This document shows positions 32,880 to 45,500 of a DNA stretch of 64,000 nucleotides, piece after piece; position 1 is the stretch's first letter; every line of letters starts with the position of its first letter. The notes beneath the pieces are model-generated. The model had not been told where the DNA came from. It was given only the letters and a program-made list of their open reading frames with translations, and did no database searches. The translations under genes were made by a program, and so were the position numbers. Source of the DNA: Annona cherimola (Eukaryota > Streptophyta > Magnoliopsida > Magnoliales > Annonaceae); the NCBI GenBank assembly GCA_030490835.1, contig CM059972.1, positions 42,635,452-42,699,451 on the forward strand, in the 5' to 3' direction.

Positions 32880-33926
32880 AATTTTTGTTGCTATTTATAC
32901 TCATGAATTCTTCTCCTAAAAGAATGTTCAATTTCATTCTTTTGATGTGTCTTAAATAAGGGAGAGTAAATTTGAACGTTTGGAGGTAGGTGACGCGCAT
33001 TTAATGGCCAATGTTCGAAGTTTTCCGATTGTCGCGATTCAAGTCGTACTTGGAGTTGACTTGGGATGCGACTTCACCTAAGTCGTAGACTGGAGTCAAC
33101 TTTGGATGCGACTTTGGTCTTCTGCCTCTTCAGTCAAGTTCCCGACTTAAGTTGACTTGGTCGTCAGACTTAACTCAAGTCATTGGTGGAGTCGACTTCA
33201 GATGCGACTTCACCGGATATCTAATTTCTTGGAGCTTTGACCCAAGGCGATCTTCTTTGTTTGTTTGTCTTTCCTTACTTTTCATATTGCGTGCATGTAA
33301 ATCTTCATTTTGAGCTTTAGTTCTATTCATTCTTCATGATATTTGTGCATGTTCTATATTTCTTGATCATTTGATAAAAACTTTAAGTAATCTGGACTCA
33401 AGCTTGTCATTGTCTCTTAATTTGGACTTTATCTTTCTCAATAAGAAGTTTAGGAACATCTTAATTTTGATTTCACTCAAGTTGAGAGTCTAAGTTGACT
33501 TTTGGTGCGATCTCACCCAAGGCGCAAGATGAGGGCGACTTAAAATACGACTTGACATTGTCAACTTCAACTCTTATCGCTGAAGATGTCCCAAGTAGCA
33601 GGTGGAGTCAACTTGATGTTACGACTTCACCTAAGTCGCACGCAAAGTTGACTTCGGCTACAACTTCATTTGCCCATATGTCCAGATTTTAGCGCTGTTA
33701 AAAATTTGAGCCTTGAAGTCGATGCTGAAGTTAACTTCAGTATCAACTTCACATAACTCGATGCCTAAGTCGACTTGGCATATGACTTGGCCTGCCAATC
33801 TCTTAATATTTGAATATTTGAACCTTGAAATCACTAAATCATCACATTTGTAATTTGATAATTCTCAAATTCAGTTGTTAATCATCAAAACATGGATTGT
33901 GCTTAATTCGCCACATGTTTACAACA
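32880..33926 (-). mobile_element. Truncated Copia-type LTR fragment (minus strand)
   Basis: It reads the same U3 order as the LTRs of Copia elements 1 and 2: a terminus at 33926 (minus strand TGTTGTAAACATGTGGCG), the GATGATTAACAA motif, scattered AAGTCG/GTCGAC/CGACTT palindromes at 33040-33790 and the GGAGGTAGGTGACGCGCATTTAATGG segment at 32980-33005. The R-U5 part is missing; Gypsy gag is joined instead near 32880. It is much more diverged than the LTRs of the two full elements, so it represents an older subfamily. Confidence 0.7.
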
Positions 33927-34333
33927 AGAATGACATGAATAAGTCAAACATCCTTACATTGCTACAATTCAACAAGATCCAAGTCACAAAAGTTGACTTC
34001 GGCTACAACTTCATTTGCCCATATGTCCAGATTTTAGCGCTGTTAAAAATTTGAGCCTTGAAGTCGATGCTGAAGTTAACTTCAGTATCAACTTCACATA
34101 ACTCGATGCCTAAGTCGACTTGGCATATGACTTGGCCTGCCAATCTCTTAATATTTGAATATTTGAACCTTGAAATCACTAAATCATCACATTTGTAATT
34201 TGATAATTCTCAAATTCAGTTGTTAATCATCAAAACATGGATTGTGCTTAATTCGCCACATGTTTACAACAAGAATGACATGAATAAGTCAAACATCCTT
34301 ACATTGCTACAATTCAACAAGATCCAAGTCACA
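33644..34333. repeat. 345-bp exact tandem duplication
   Basis: 33644-33988 and 33989-34333 appear identical base for base. The unit holds the 5' terminal 283 bp of the minus-strand Copia-type LTR and 62 bp of its outer flank. It is either a very recent duplication or an assembly artefact. Confidence 0.9.
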
Positions 34334-34494
34334 AGTTTATAAATGGAGTTTTAAATGGACATGATCAAGCACAATGATGAAGAGGAACAGAGGTCAAACG
34401 AAAAGATTTGAAGCTGTTATTTTGAAAAAAATGAAAAGCATATATGTCAAGGAATTAAGCTTGTGAAGTATTGAAGTTTCAATGAGCAAAATGA
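34334..34494. other. Unassigned spacer
   Basis: AT-rich, with no coding signal. It may be the badly diverged 5' part of the plus-strand LTR that follows, but the expected TGTTG terminus and GATGATTAACAA motif are not visible. Confidence 0.3.
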
Positions 34495-35267
34495 AGTGTG
34501 AAGTCGCAACCCAATCCGAGGCGACTTGGGTCAAGTCCCTAAATGGAAATTGAAGCTTGAAGACCGAAGTGCTGAAGGATGAAGTCACAACGTAAGTAGA
34601 CTCTAGTTTGCGACTTGGGTGAAGTCGCACACGGAGTCGACTCCGAGTGCGACTTGGATCATAATGGTCGAAAAATTTTGAACGTTGGAGCATTAAATGC
34701 GTGTCACCTACCTCTTAATATTCGGATTTACTCCCTCTCTATTTAATACGAGTGTTAGCTCGAGCATTGATTAAGTTTCCACCTTCAAACTCACAATCAT
34801 TTAAGGAAACATTAAGTGCTCTACATGAAGAACACTGCTGTTTATTGAAAGTGTTGAAATGATCTTTTCCAAACTCACTTCATACATTCTTCCTCGAGTT
34901 GAAATTGGCTCTACACAATCTGTAATGTGTAAATTTTTCTTTCTATTCATTTCTTTATGATTCCACTTGATTTGGTATTGGAGACCAAGATCAAGTGAAG
35001 ATAAGTAGTATGTGGTTGAAGTTTGACTCACCACCTACTTGTGTGGAAATTTTAAAGGCCCCCTAAAGCTGAAATCTAAAAAAGAGAAAGGGCTTTAGTT
35101 GTATTCTTATTGATATAGTGAAATCCAAGATACAAAGGTACGATCTTGGAGGAGTGGAGTAAGGAGGGTTGTCCTGAACCACTATAAACTTGTGTGTCTG
35201 ATATTCTTGTTACATTTGCACCAATTCACTCATTCCTCTTAGGTTTTGGGATGAACTGGGACCAACA
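34495..35267 (+). mobile_element. Truncated Copia-type LTR fragment (plus strand)
   Basis: From GTGAAGTCGCAACCC on, it follows the Copia LTR order: GTCGAC hairpin units (34495-34660), GCATTAAATGCGTGTCACCTACC, a TATA-like ATTTAATACG, the R-U5 segment (GGAGTGGAGTAAGGAGGGTTG) and the end GATGAACTGGGACCAACA at 35267. No primer site follows. It points away from the fragment at 32880-33926, so the two form an inverted pair. The 5' terminus is not identifiable. Confidence 0.65.
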
Positions 35268-35758
35268 ACTAAAACATAGCTAGGTTTATATGTGTTGGAA
35301 GACATGTATAAATATAAATAAACCTAGATTAGTAACAAGCAACACAAATAATTAAAAATGAACCAATTTAGCATAGTTGGAGCCAAGGGATTCATAACTT
35401 CCATCTATTTAATCATCCCCTTGAGATTCTCTATTAGTTGTCATTACTTTTGATAAAGAATTTCATTTAATTTACATGTAGTGAGTACATTAGCTATTTT
35501 GAATCATTGAAAAAATTAATTTACAATAAAAGTGTATACATTTTCAATTATGATTATATAAGACAAATTATTTAAAATTATTTTACGACCCTTGATCGTT
35601 GCCATTGGATGATGCAAGATGTATCCTAGTGGTTGCGTTCACATTTAATGCATAACGAGAGCAGGCATGAAAACTAACATGGCAAAGCCTACGCATTATT
35701 GAGTTGAAGAGAGAGAAGACTAGGGGCTCTGAGATTTTTATTCTAGCTACATCCTTCT
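35268..35758. other. Unassigned spacer
   Basis: AT-rich, no gene. The only structure seen is an inverted pair CTAGGTTTAT (35280) / ATAAACCTAG (about 35318). The last bases, GCTACATCCTTCT, are the left flank of the next long LTR. Confidence 0.35.
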
Positions 35759-38700
35759 TGTGAAACCCTAACCCATGTAGGACCCATATGTATGCATTAA
35801 TCATGTATATGATATTATTTGTGAATTATTTAATTATAAAGATTTTATGAGATTTTGCTAATTATTGCAATTAGGGTTTTGGATTAGCCATAATGAAGTG
35901 ATTAATCATTTTGAGCTAAAATGAGACAATGGGGTTGGAATGAAAATTAATGATATTGGGCTTGGTATTATGAAATTAATGAATTATGAAAATTCTTGAT
36001 GAAATGAGAGTTATGATTTATTGATCATATTTCAATTTCGATCGTTAATTTTAAACGGCTATAACGGGAGCTAAGAAAGTCGGATTGAGATGAAATTTGA
36101 AACGTTTGAATAAAATTATGAGATATTTATTTTGGATGGCTTGGATTAGGCATGAGATATTGGGAAAATACCTGCATTGAAAAAGATGAGCATGGTTGAC
36201 TAATGCACCCCAAAAGTACCTTTTCATTAATGCTAGAGTAAAAGGCATAATGGCTTGAAATTAATGGGATTTGAGGTGGCAAATGCAGGTCATTTCTAGG
36301 GTATTTTGTATATGTATTGGAAATGCAAAAATATGAGAATTATCGAGCCATTAAATGCATATGGTGATAGAGCTACAAAAGGCACAACCTATGCATAGGT
36401 AATGCGGCACATGGGACATCCAAGGGGGCTGCTATGCTGCATATTTTTTAATTTGTAATTTTTAAAATATGTGAAAATGTTGCTGAGATATAGGTACAAA
36501 AGATATGCATCCAATTATGAAGATTTCCAGCAATAAAAAAATTATAAAATGCAGCTGAAAAAGTGGACAGCTTATGGGCAAAAATGACGTGCAGAAATGT
36601 GCTGCTGTTGCTGCCATTTTTGTCATTTTATTTCATGATAAATTAATGAATTAAATAAGGGATAATTAGATGTATAAATTACTCACATTTTGGAATTTTA
36701 AAAATGGGAAAAATGGCTGGAAAATGGGCAGCAGCTGGACGTGACTGGATGGGCACTTGGACGGCTAGGATTTAAAACAGTTTTTGGATTTTTCAAAAAT
36801 GGTAAAATGTAATTTACTTGGTGGTGAAACGTCCAGCACATGAAGGGATAAGAACCCATTTAATGGCGTGGAAAAATGTAGCAAGAGTTGGGACCCACTG
36901 CTGGAAAAAATCCAGCTTATGTATATACCCATGCACGTCCATGAGAAAGAGCCTTTGGAAAATTGCTAAGTGTGGGATTTTTCACCCCATGCACACAGCA
37001 GTTCACGTCCCTCTTGGCCAGCAAGAAGAAGAAGAAAAAAAAGGAAAAAGGAAAAGAAATTGTGGAAGGAAACCACCTCCAAGGATTAGGGTTTGATTTA
37101 GCACAAATTCAAGTAAGTATACGTGTTATTTGAGTTGATTATTTTGAGTTTTAAACTCCAAAATGGGAATATGGAAGGGATGCTTAAAGGATCTGTAAAA
37201 TGGTGATTTAACATGCTCTTGAATGAATATTTAATGGGTAATAGGTTTCATGTATGAATTTTCAAGTTTAAGTTGATAAAAGTGAAGTTATGCATGTGTA
37301 TTAAGTTGAAAATTCAAGTTGATAAACCCTAAATCTCCAAGACAATTTGCTGTTTTGATTTTATGATGTGATTAGATTATGAATCATGTATTCATGCCCA
37401 ATATATGATGGTTTATGCTTAAATGATGAATTTTTGAAGTTACGGAATGCAAAGTGATGATTTTGACCTAATTTCCATGTTTCTATGCTAAAAATGCTAT
37501 GGAAATGGGTTTGCAAATTTTATGAATGTTATGTAGGGAAAAATAACCTAGGTTTAAGGTATTATGGATGTCCAAAAATATTTGAGAAAAGAAACCCTAA
37601 AACTGATTTTTATAGATTTTATGAAAGAATGTCAAACTGATGTGAAACGGGACTCAAAACGTGTGGGTGATTTGCTGTTTTGAGAAATGTTAATTCATGG
37701 ATGTTATATATGTGTTAACTCCCTAAAAAATGGATTAGAAAAAATGGATTTATTTTCTGAAATTTCTGAATTACATGACAGTATAAGGTCATGTGTCAAA
37801 AGACACGTTAAATGGGTGAAAAACGGGTTTCAAACTTACTGTTTTGGAAACCTAGGTTGAATGGATTTAAATCCCATAAAAATACCTTGAATGAAGTGGT
37901 AATTAAGGATAATTAAATCCTTGAAAAATGGATTAAATTTCTGAGTTAGCAAATTTTATGAAATGCATTATGTATATGTGCTAAATGGGCTTATGTGAAG
38001 GGATAAAGGTGAATAGGTGATGAATGACTTTTGAAAAATGATTTTGTGCAAAAATGCATGAAAATGAGATTAATTCCATGTTTATATATCTGTTTTAGAT
38101 TTTATGATATTAATTTCAAAATTTTGGACTTGAATTGTGAAGCTAAGACAATGATATGTACGTAGAAGAAACACCCATGCGTGTATTTTGGAAAAAATGG
38201 ATAAATGGCAAAGTGGGCTTAATGAACCTATGTATGATGGTTATTGAATGAGTTTTGTGTAATTGAAATGAATACCCTAATGGTGGGGTTACATATATAT
38301 GTTATGTTATATGTTAGCCGATGAAATGTGTAAAAATGAACAATATATGTGTATAATGACTTGTGAAGTCAATAAATGATGTATGTACATGGAATGGGTT
38401 AGAAAACTAAATGAAATATGAGAAAAGGAAATATATGAAAAATAATATTATTCTCATGTAGGCAAAGGCAAACAAAAAGCTGAGACGGAAAGCTAAAGAA
38501 CACAGGTAAGCAAGCAAATTTTCTAAAGGATTTTTGCTTTTCTAAATTGTTTACATAAATGCAATTTTTGCTTTAACTTGTTTGATGGAACTATGGAAAT
38601 TGTTTCTAATGTGTTTAAGGATGGTCATCCCTTAGAAAAATAGTGTTGAAATGATATTTTACGTCAAATGCAATATTATGAAATTTTTCTTTGATAAATG

Positions 38701-39215
38701 CTATGGAAAAATGATGTGAGTTTATGTTCTGATTGAAAAATCATGCTACCATGTTAAAGATAAAATTATGAAAAAGTTCATGTGCACAGGGTACTAGGTC
38801 CACTTGAAGGGTGTAAGCGGACCGATTGTCCCCCCTTAATGTGGCCAAGTCGCTTAAAATAGGCCCATGGCCGGCGGCGCCCTCTCTGAAATGAGAGTTA
38901 ACGTGACGGATGGTCGCCTGGCTAGCTTCTATCCTAAGGGACTTATGATGACTATGTTCATGTTTTAAATGGCATTATGCATATGGTACTCGTGATGGGT
39001 ACAAGATTTTATGTTTTCAAGATATACCTTTGGACAAGGTATAAATTGCTTTCCAATATGAATTTAATTGCAAAAATGTTGTCGGAAATGATTTGCCTGT
39101 AAAATGCAAATAGCTTGCTTATTGAGTTTCAACTCACGATTTTGTTTCCAAACCCTAAACACAGGTGAAGGACAAGAGATGGCAAAGGAGAATGTTCCAG
39201 CTTGAGAACTCGGTT
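35759..39215 (+). mobile_element. Long-LTR family copy (3' end missing)
   Basis: It starts TGTGAAACCCTAACCCATGTAGG. It carries the leader end GGATTAGGGTTTGATTTAG...AAGTAAGTATAC (37081-37121), the splice-like cassette 38462-38505, the GC-rich core 38790-38960 (GGCCAAGTCGC..GGCGGCGCCCTC) and the block CAACTCACG...AACACAGGTG (39130-39168). Similarity ends near 39215, where an inverted-repeat element begins, and the family's terminal 260 bp are not found beyond that element. It is a divergent subfamily without a hairpin array. Confidence 0.6.
38462..38505 (+). other. Splice-like mini-cassette of long LTR
   Basis: 44 bp between CTCATGTAG and GTAAGCAAGCAA, beginning GCAAAGGCAAAC and ending CACAG. 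The interior differs strongly from the 28856 copy, while both edges are kept. Confidence 0.5.
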
Positions 39216-40447
39216 TAATCCATTTTTGCTTATATTTGGTTTTTTTTCTTCGAATATAGGTCAACGATTGTTTGTCCATATTTTCAGTTTAGTTTTTATT
39301 CTTTCATTTTCAATTTTTTAGTTTGATTTTTCTTTCATTTTTATTATATTCTTTGCAATTTTTGTTTTGATTTTGATTTTTGTTGCGATGTATTTTTTTA
39401 ATGTGCTCAAAGTGGAGGTTTTGATATGCATCTATATGCAGTTCTTGTGGCAAAGCAAATTTTTGCCTTGTTTGCAATAACTGAAGGCCACCAACCTTAG
39501 ATGCAATGCCTAATCATCAATAATCTCCAACTTCCATGGAGGAAAACATAGTGGGGCTCTTCGTTCACCTTTACAAGCCCCACTATTGGCAATGATTTTC
39601 TATATCAATTCGGTAATTGCAAATAATTTTTGCTATGTGCTTGAAGTACATTACATCATTGAGCACTTGCGAATCTACTAGTAGAATCAAGCTCTCTGAA
39701 AGTTCCTAGTCATGAGAGTTCATTGCTCCCTGAAACATGCATTTGAGCTTGATTCGGTCCCATGAACCCGAAGTTGTAATCATTGTCTTTGTTCGATTGG
39801 CACCACTAGCGACCATTTGCATGTATCCTCTCCATAAATGCATATGATATACCAAAAGCCATGAAAAACATAGAAAGGGCTAGAAGGCCATCATAGAAGA
39901 AGTTGGTAGAAGATTCTCAATGATAAAAGCTGATATTTCTCATAAGATGGATGCGAAACTTGGATTAGCTGCTAAATCTTTGATTTCAAGTGGTGACAAG
40001 TAGTTTTTTGGGAGAGCTTATTACTGAGTTATCTAACTTCGGGTTTCTTCCTTAGTTTTTTGAATTGTGGTGGTTTGGAAGCTCCATGATGTGATATTTA
40101 CTCCTCGAATTTCTAGCCGCATGAGGCTCTTTTTTTAGTGTGATCTCATCATTTTTTTAAATTTGGCGACAGAGTGTGAACGGGCAAATCATTTGTTAGA
40201 TTTTTCTGAATCCGGATTTCATGGTATTTGGTATAAATCCTTGGTCTAATTTCATAATTGATGCTTGATTTTGCTATATCACTAATGGTTTTATAAAAAA
40301 ATGCAAAGAAAAATTGAATAAAAGAAAAACCAAACTGAAAAAATCAAAATGAAAGATAAAAACCAAACCGAGATATGGGCAAACAATCGCTCGCTTCTAT
40401 GTAAGGAAAAAAATCAAATATAAGTAGAAAAGAGCGAAACTAAAAAA
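39215..40447. mobile_element. Candidate non-autonomous DNA transposon with long imperfect inverted repeats
   Basis: 39225-39365 (plus strand GCTTATATTTGG, then CGATTGTTTGTCCATA, then repeated TTTCATTTT blocks) is matched by the reverse complement of 40290-40430 (ACTTATATTTGA, CGATTGTTTGCCCATA and similar T-rich blocks). The arms are about 140-150 bp with many mismatches. The roughly 900 bp between them have no transposase-like frame. The arms are partly low-complexity, and I cannot see a convincing TSD, so family (Mutator-like or other) is undecided. Confidence 0.45.
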
Positions 40448-40630
40448 TATAGGTAGAAAAAATCACTCATACCTCTGTTAATAAGGAAACATGATGCTAT
40501 AGCTTGCTAATCTTCTTGTCATCCAACATTCAAATTTTAACCATCCCCCAAAGCTCCAACTCAAAATCCTTTCGAGGAGGGATAATGGGCGTGCATGAAA
40601 TCGGAATTTTCAAGTTTGATCCTTTTTTTC
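40448..40630. other. Unassigned spacer
   Basis: Short segment between the inverted-repeat element and the next long LTR. No coding or repeat signal recognised. Confidence 0.3.
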
Positions 40631-42505
40631 TGTGATACCTAAAACATTTTGAGACTCGTAAATATAATCTAGGTATTCGAAATTTATTAATGGTATAATT
40701 AATGTGGATTGATGAGATTAGGGCTAGTAATCAAGTGAGGTGGTTAAGTTAATCACCTTAGCCCAATGTGAGTTAATGTGTTCAAAAAGGACAAAATGAA
40801 GTATGGAAATGATGATGTGGCATGATTTTGAATTCCATTAATTATGATTAAGTTGATAATAATGATAGAATAAATTGGGTCATTACTTGAAAAATTCATA
40901 ACTTGACGTCCATAAAGCGGATTGACGTGAAATTTAAAAGGTAAGCACATGTTGACGTACTTTACCTCATAAATCATATGGATTATGTTAATCATGATTG
41001 AATTGCGATAATAATGATTTAATTCTATCAAATTCCATATGATATTTTCAAATGTTCATATCTTGCACTAGAATGATCATTTTGAGATGAAAAATTTTAT
41101 GAACGACTAAAACAAAGTGTCCTATCACATGGATGGATTTGATTAAGCTAAATGCCATCAGAAAATGCTTAGACACTTATTGTTAAAACCCTTTGACTTT
41201 TTGTATTAATGCAAAAGTCAATGCATTAAAAGGTGCAAATGAACTGTCAAAATGAGAGATTTTTGGGAATTTTTGCAATTTTGAAAATTCAGAAATTCAA
41301 TGAAAAAGTTGCTACACATTAAGGACATTCAAGGGCTGAAAAATGGGCAGCAAGTGGGCATCCTTTGAAGCTCATAAGATGACAAAAGAGTGGACCCATG
41401 TGGACGTGATTTCATGGATGGCTATGACCAGATTTTGGCATTTAAAAAAAATTATATAAAGGAAATTAAAGGGGGTTTCTTGGGTAGCAAGAAAGAAAGA
41501 GAAAAGGAAAAAGAGGCAGTGGCTGGCCGTTCAAGCAAAGGAAGAGAGAGAGAGAGAGAGAGAGAGAGAAGAAAGGAGAAATGTCCCAAAAATTCAGCAA
41601 AATGAAAAGGGGAAAAGGGACAACATGGGGATGGTTTTTAATAGAAAAATTAGAGAAAAGGAAAGGCAACATGGGATGTCTAAACACAGCTGCAACTTGG
41701 AGAGGAAGAGAAGGGATGCCCTAGGCATCCATAGCTTCGTCTAAATGGAAGAAAATCTTCAAAAATAGGTATGTAGTTATCTTTAATTTTCATAAGTATT
41801 GAAACAAGAAATCTTAATTTTAAGAGAGGATATTTGTTGGGTATAATAATTAAGAACAAATGATTAAGGGATTTGCATATTTATTGAAATTAGATGCAAA
41901 TATGGGAGCAAAACCTAGTAGAAATGAGACAAAAATCCAAAATATGAAAGAAATAGTAAATGAATGAGTTTGAGCTTTAAATTTGTACAAGAACTCATGA
42001 TATGATGATTAAGGAATGACCACATTTTTTGCTTAAAAGGTTAAGCAGGTTACAAATTAAAAATCTGAGAAGATCAACCTAAATAGGGTCGAATGGTTGT
42101 CAGGATCAGCTGCACCAAATTATTTTTAATAATTTTTATATAAGGAATTTTGAGCTAAAAAGTTTATAAGATACATAAGATAACCTGAGAATAACTCTTC
42201 CAAAATAAAAATTAATTTTTGAAGGGTATAAATATGCCTAATAATTAACAATATTTAACCCATCTGAAAAGTAATACTGCTATCTAGCAAAGTAAAAATA
42301 CTTAAAAAATATAAATAATTAATATTTTGTACTATAATTAATTATTTTGGTTAATTAATATAGATATTAAGGTATGATATAAATTTAAGATTTAAAATCC
42401 TTGATTTTATTATAAATAAAAAATTAGAGAAATCAATGTGTCTGATTTCAGCAATATAAATAGATTGAGGAATAAATTAAAATAAAAGTCAAATTCTAGA
42501 TTTTT
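40631..42505 (+). mobile_element. Long-LTR family copy, part 1 (of three)
   Basis: It starts TGTGATACCTAAAACA. It follows 7129-8790 closely, including the leader with a GA microsatellite (41546-41570) and GAGAAATGTCCCAAAAATTCAGC. It is interrupted at 42506 by another LTR copy and resumes at 46674 with TTGGAATGGAATGTAACTTA, the expected continuation (compare 8793-8812). Confidence 0.65.
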
Positions 42506-45500
42506 TGTGATACATAGACCCAAGTAGGGTTCATATATGTGTATTTGTCATGTAAACATGAATCATGTATTTATTGACTGATTTATGAATGATTTAATGA
42601 CTTGATAATTTGTTGTAGTTAGGGCTAATGATTACGGAATGGTGATTAAAATTATTCACCATAGGCCAAGGTGGGACAATGGGACTAAAGTGACCTAATG
42701 AGGGTTAGGAAATGTGAATATATTGGGGATAATTACCTCATATATTATGATTTAATTAACGAAGATTATGTTGATAATTATGGATTTAAGGTGATAAATG
42801 TTAGAAAATTCATAACTTGATGCCTATAAGGCGGAATAGGATAAAATTTGAAAGGTAAGTACATGATGACGTGCTCAACCTTATAGATGGATAGGATTAT
42901 GAAAATTATGATGAGATTAGGGTGATAATTATTTATTTTCATTCCAAATCCAAGAGTTAAACTCAAATGACCATAACTTGAGATAGAAAAGTCATTTTGA
43001 GATGAAATTTGAAATGAACAGATAAAATGATATGGTAAATATTATGGAATAATTTGATTAATTTAATTATTATGAAAACATTATTGATCATAAAAGGGCA
43101 AAATAGCTTTGACTTTTTGCTCCATAAAGTAGCATGACATTAATGCTAAAGTAAGTGCCTTAATGACTTGGTTTAATGTCACATATGAGGTATCAAAAGG
43201 AGGTAATTTCAAGTGAATTTTATGAATTTCCTAAAATATAAAAATTCAAGATAATATCAAGGGATTAAATGTTGGTTTAAGAGGCTAAGGGCTAGCCTCA
43301 AAGAGGCATGGGAAGGTGGCATATGGTGGTGACGTTCAAGGGGCTTTCTCATGGATTTTTTTTTGATTTTTTAAGATGCTAAATGAGCATCTAATTAAGC
43401 TACCTAGCTAGGGTGGATAATGGTTATTAAATATGGGTTGATTTTGTGGCAAAATCATGCCATAGAATGCATGCCATGTGGACTTTCTTACATGGACAGC
43501 TAGTGAGGCTTAAATGAGTAAAAATTGATAAATTTTTGCTTAAGATAAATATCAAATTTACTTCGATGTGAATGAGCCATGTCAACAAGGGATAAGCATG
43601 ATTTAAATTACCTTCCAAATGATGTGGCAAGTGGGCCCAAAAATTTAGAAAATGAAGGGCATAAGAAGGGCACTGGACATTCCCAGTAAGAGGTTAGAGA
43701 GAGAAAATTTTAAGGAGAAAAAATACTCCAAGCAAGGCAGAAGCAAGAACGTCCCCAACCAGCAAGAAAAGGAGGAAAAAGATGAAAATAGAGAAGGAAA
43801 AAGGAAGAAAAGGGAGGAATCCAAGAAGGAAAGCTTTGGATTCAAAGTTTCTTAGATTCAAGTAAGTATACTTCAAGTTTTGGATTCTTGAATCCCAAGT
43901 TTCTTCCCTCTGATTATGGGTCTTGAATATGATTCATAAAGAACCCTTAAACGATGATTTATGATGCCTTAATTAGGGTATTGAATGAGGATTGAATGGT
44001 ATGAACGAATTCAAGGGTTCAAGAGGGTTAAATTGAATGCTAGGTTTGTTTATGGGTGAATAACCTAACTTGAACTTTCTTAAATCCACATGATAAGTTT
44101 CTGTTTTGATTAATTACCATGATTAGATTATGATTCACACTTTTATGTATATATGTTGATTTTGGCATAAGTTATAGATTTGAGAAAGGATGGAATTTTT
44201 AGAATTTACGGATTAAAAATCTGTTTTGATTTAAGTATCAAAAGAGACTTTGAAAGTATGTAAAACGGGTCCCAAAGTTGCTGTTTTGGAACCCTATGAT
44301 AAATGGATTAAAATTACATAAATATACACTAAATTATGTGTTAATTAAGGGGTTTAATCATGCTGAATTAGGATGTAAGTTACTATTTTGAGAAATTTTA
44401 AGAAACATATAATATATGTGTTGTAAGATGGGTATATATGAAAGGTTATGTATGGTTGAATGATAAATGACTTATATGCTTTGCTAAAATGCAAAAATCC
44501 ATAAAATTATGATGAAATGCATGATTATGTTTCTTTTTTGATGATTAATGATAATCTCAAATTTTGAGATTGATATATGAAGCTTAAGACTTCAAATATA
44601 TGCCTAAAATGAGCACTGACGTATGAAATATAAAAAATATGTGAAAAATGACAGATGGGAGGTAATGAACCTCCATATGATGATTTAATAAAAGATTATG
44701 ATGTGTATAAAAGTTTACCCTACATAGAAGTATTAAAAATGAATGGATGGATGATATGACATATAAACTATATTGCTATGTATGAACACCCAACTTGAAA
44801 TATAAATGGGTTATGTAAGCTAATAGAAATCATATGGAATATACATATGACTTAAGAAATATGAAGTTGAGAAACCTTGCTTGAACTTGATTGTTGAATT
44901 CTCAAGTGAGGGTTATCCAAGTGTTTTGAATGACTAAAAGGAGATTAAATGCAAGTTAAAAATCCTAGGCATATATATGCCTATGTTATTGAGATATATG
45001 AATGGAATGAAGAAAATGAACCACTAGCTAAGATTACATAGTTATGTGGTTGTCAAAAGACTTATGAGGAAGTTATATATATGTGACCTTTGACAAGGGT
45101 GAAGATGGGGATATGTATTTCAAAGAAAGAATGATTTAAAGTTAATGTGTTGTAGACCATATGGGATTAAAAATGATATGACACGTATATACAAAAGAAA
45201 CAAGGCATGCAAGCGCAACATATGCTGAAAATGTATAAGGTAATCATGTTTATTTGTCTACGAAAAGGCAAGGAAAGTATGGAAGGCGCGAAAGGATCGC
45301 CACAGGTAAGCAAGCAGGTCTTTTGAAAATGACATTTTATTCTCAAATGCTAAAATGCTTTCAAGTGGTTTTACTTGAATATTTCTAAAGTTATTTAAGG
45401 ATGACCATCCCTTTATCTCTTATTACGAATTGATTACTACTTTTAATGAAATGATTGAATAAATTCTTCTCTATTTGGAAATGGCATGCCAGCATGAATT

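Noticed and set aside
36818..37096. 92-codon open frame ending in a Lys/Glu-rich stretch
   Set aside because: It lies in the leader region of a long-LTR copy, corresponds to GA-rich non-coding sequence in other copies (43690-43860, 58550-58690) and is not conserved as a frame.
41390..41605. 71-codon open frame rich in Arg/Glu
   Set aside because: It is a GA microsatellite within the LTR leader; the equivalent region at 7830-7900 is not open in the same frame.
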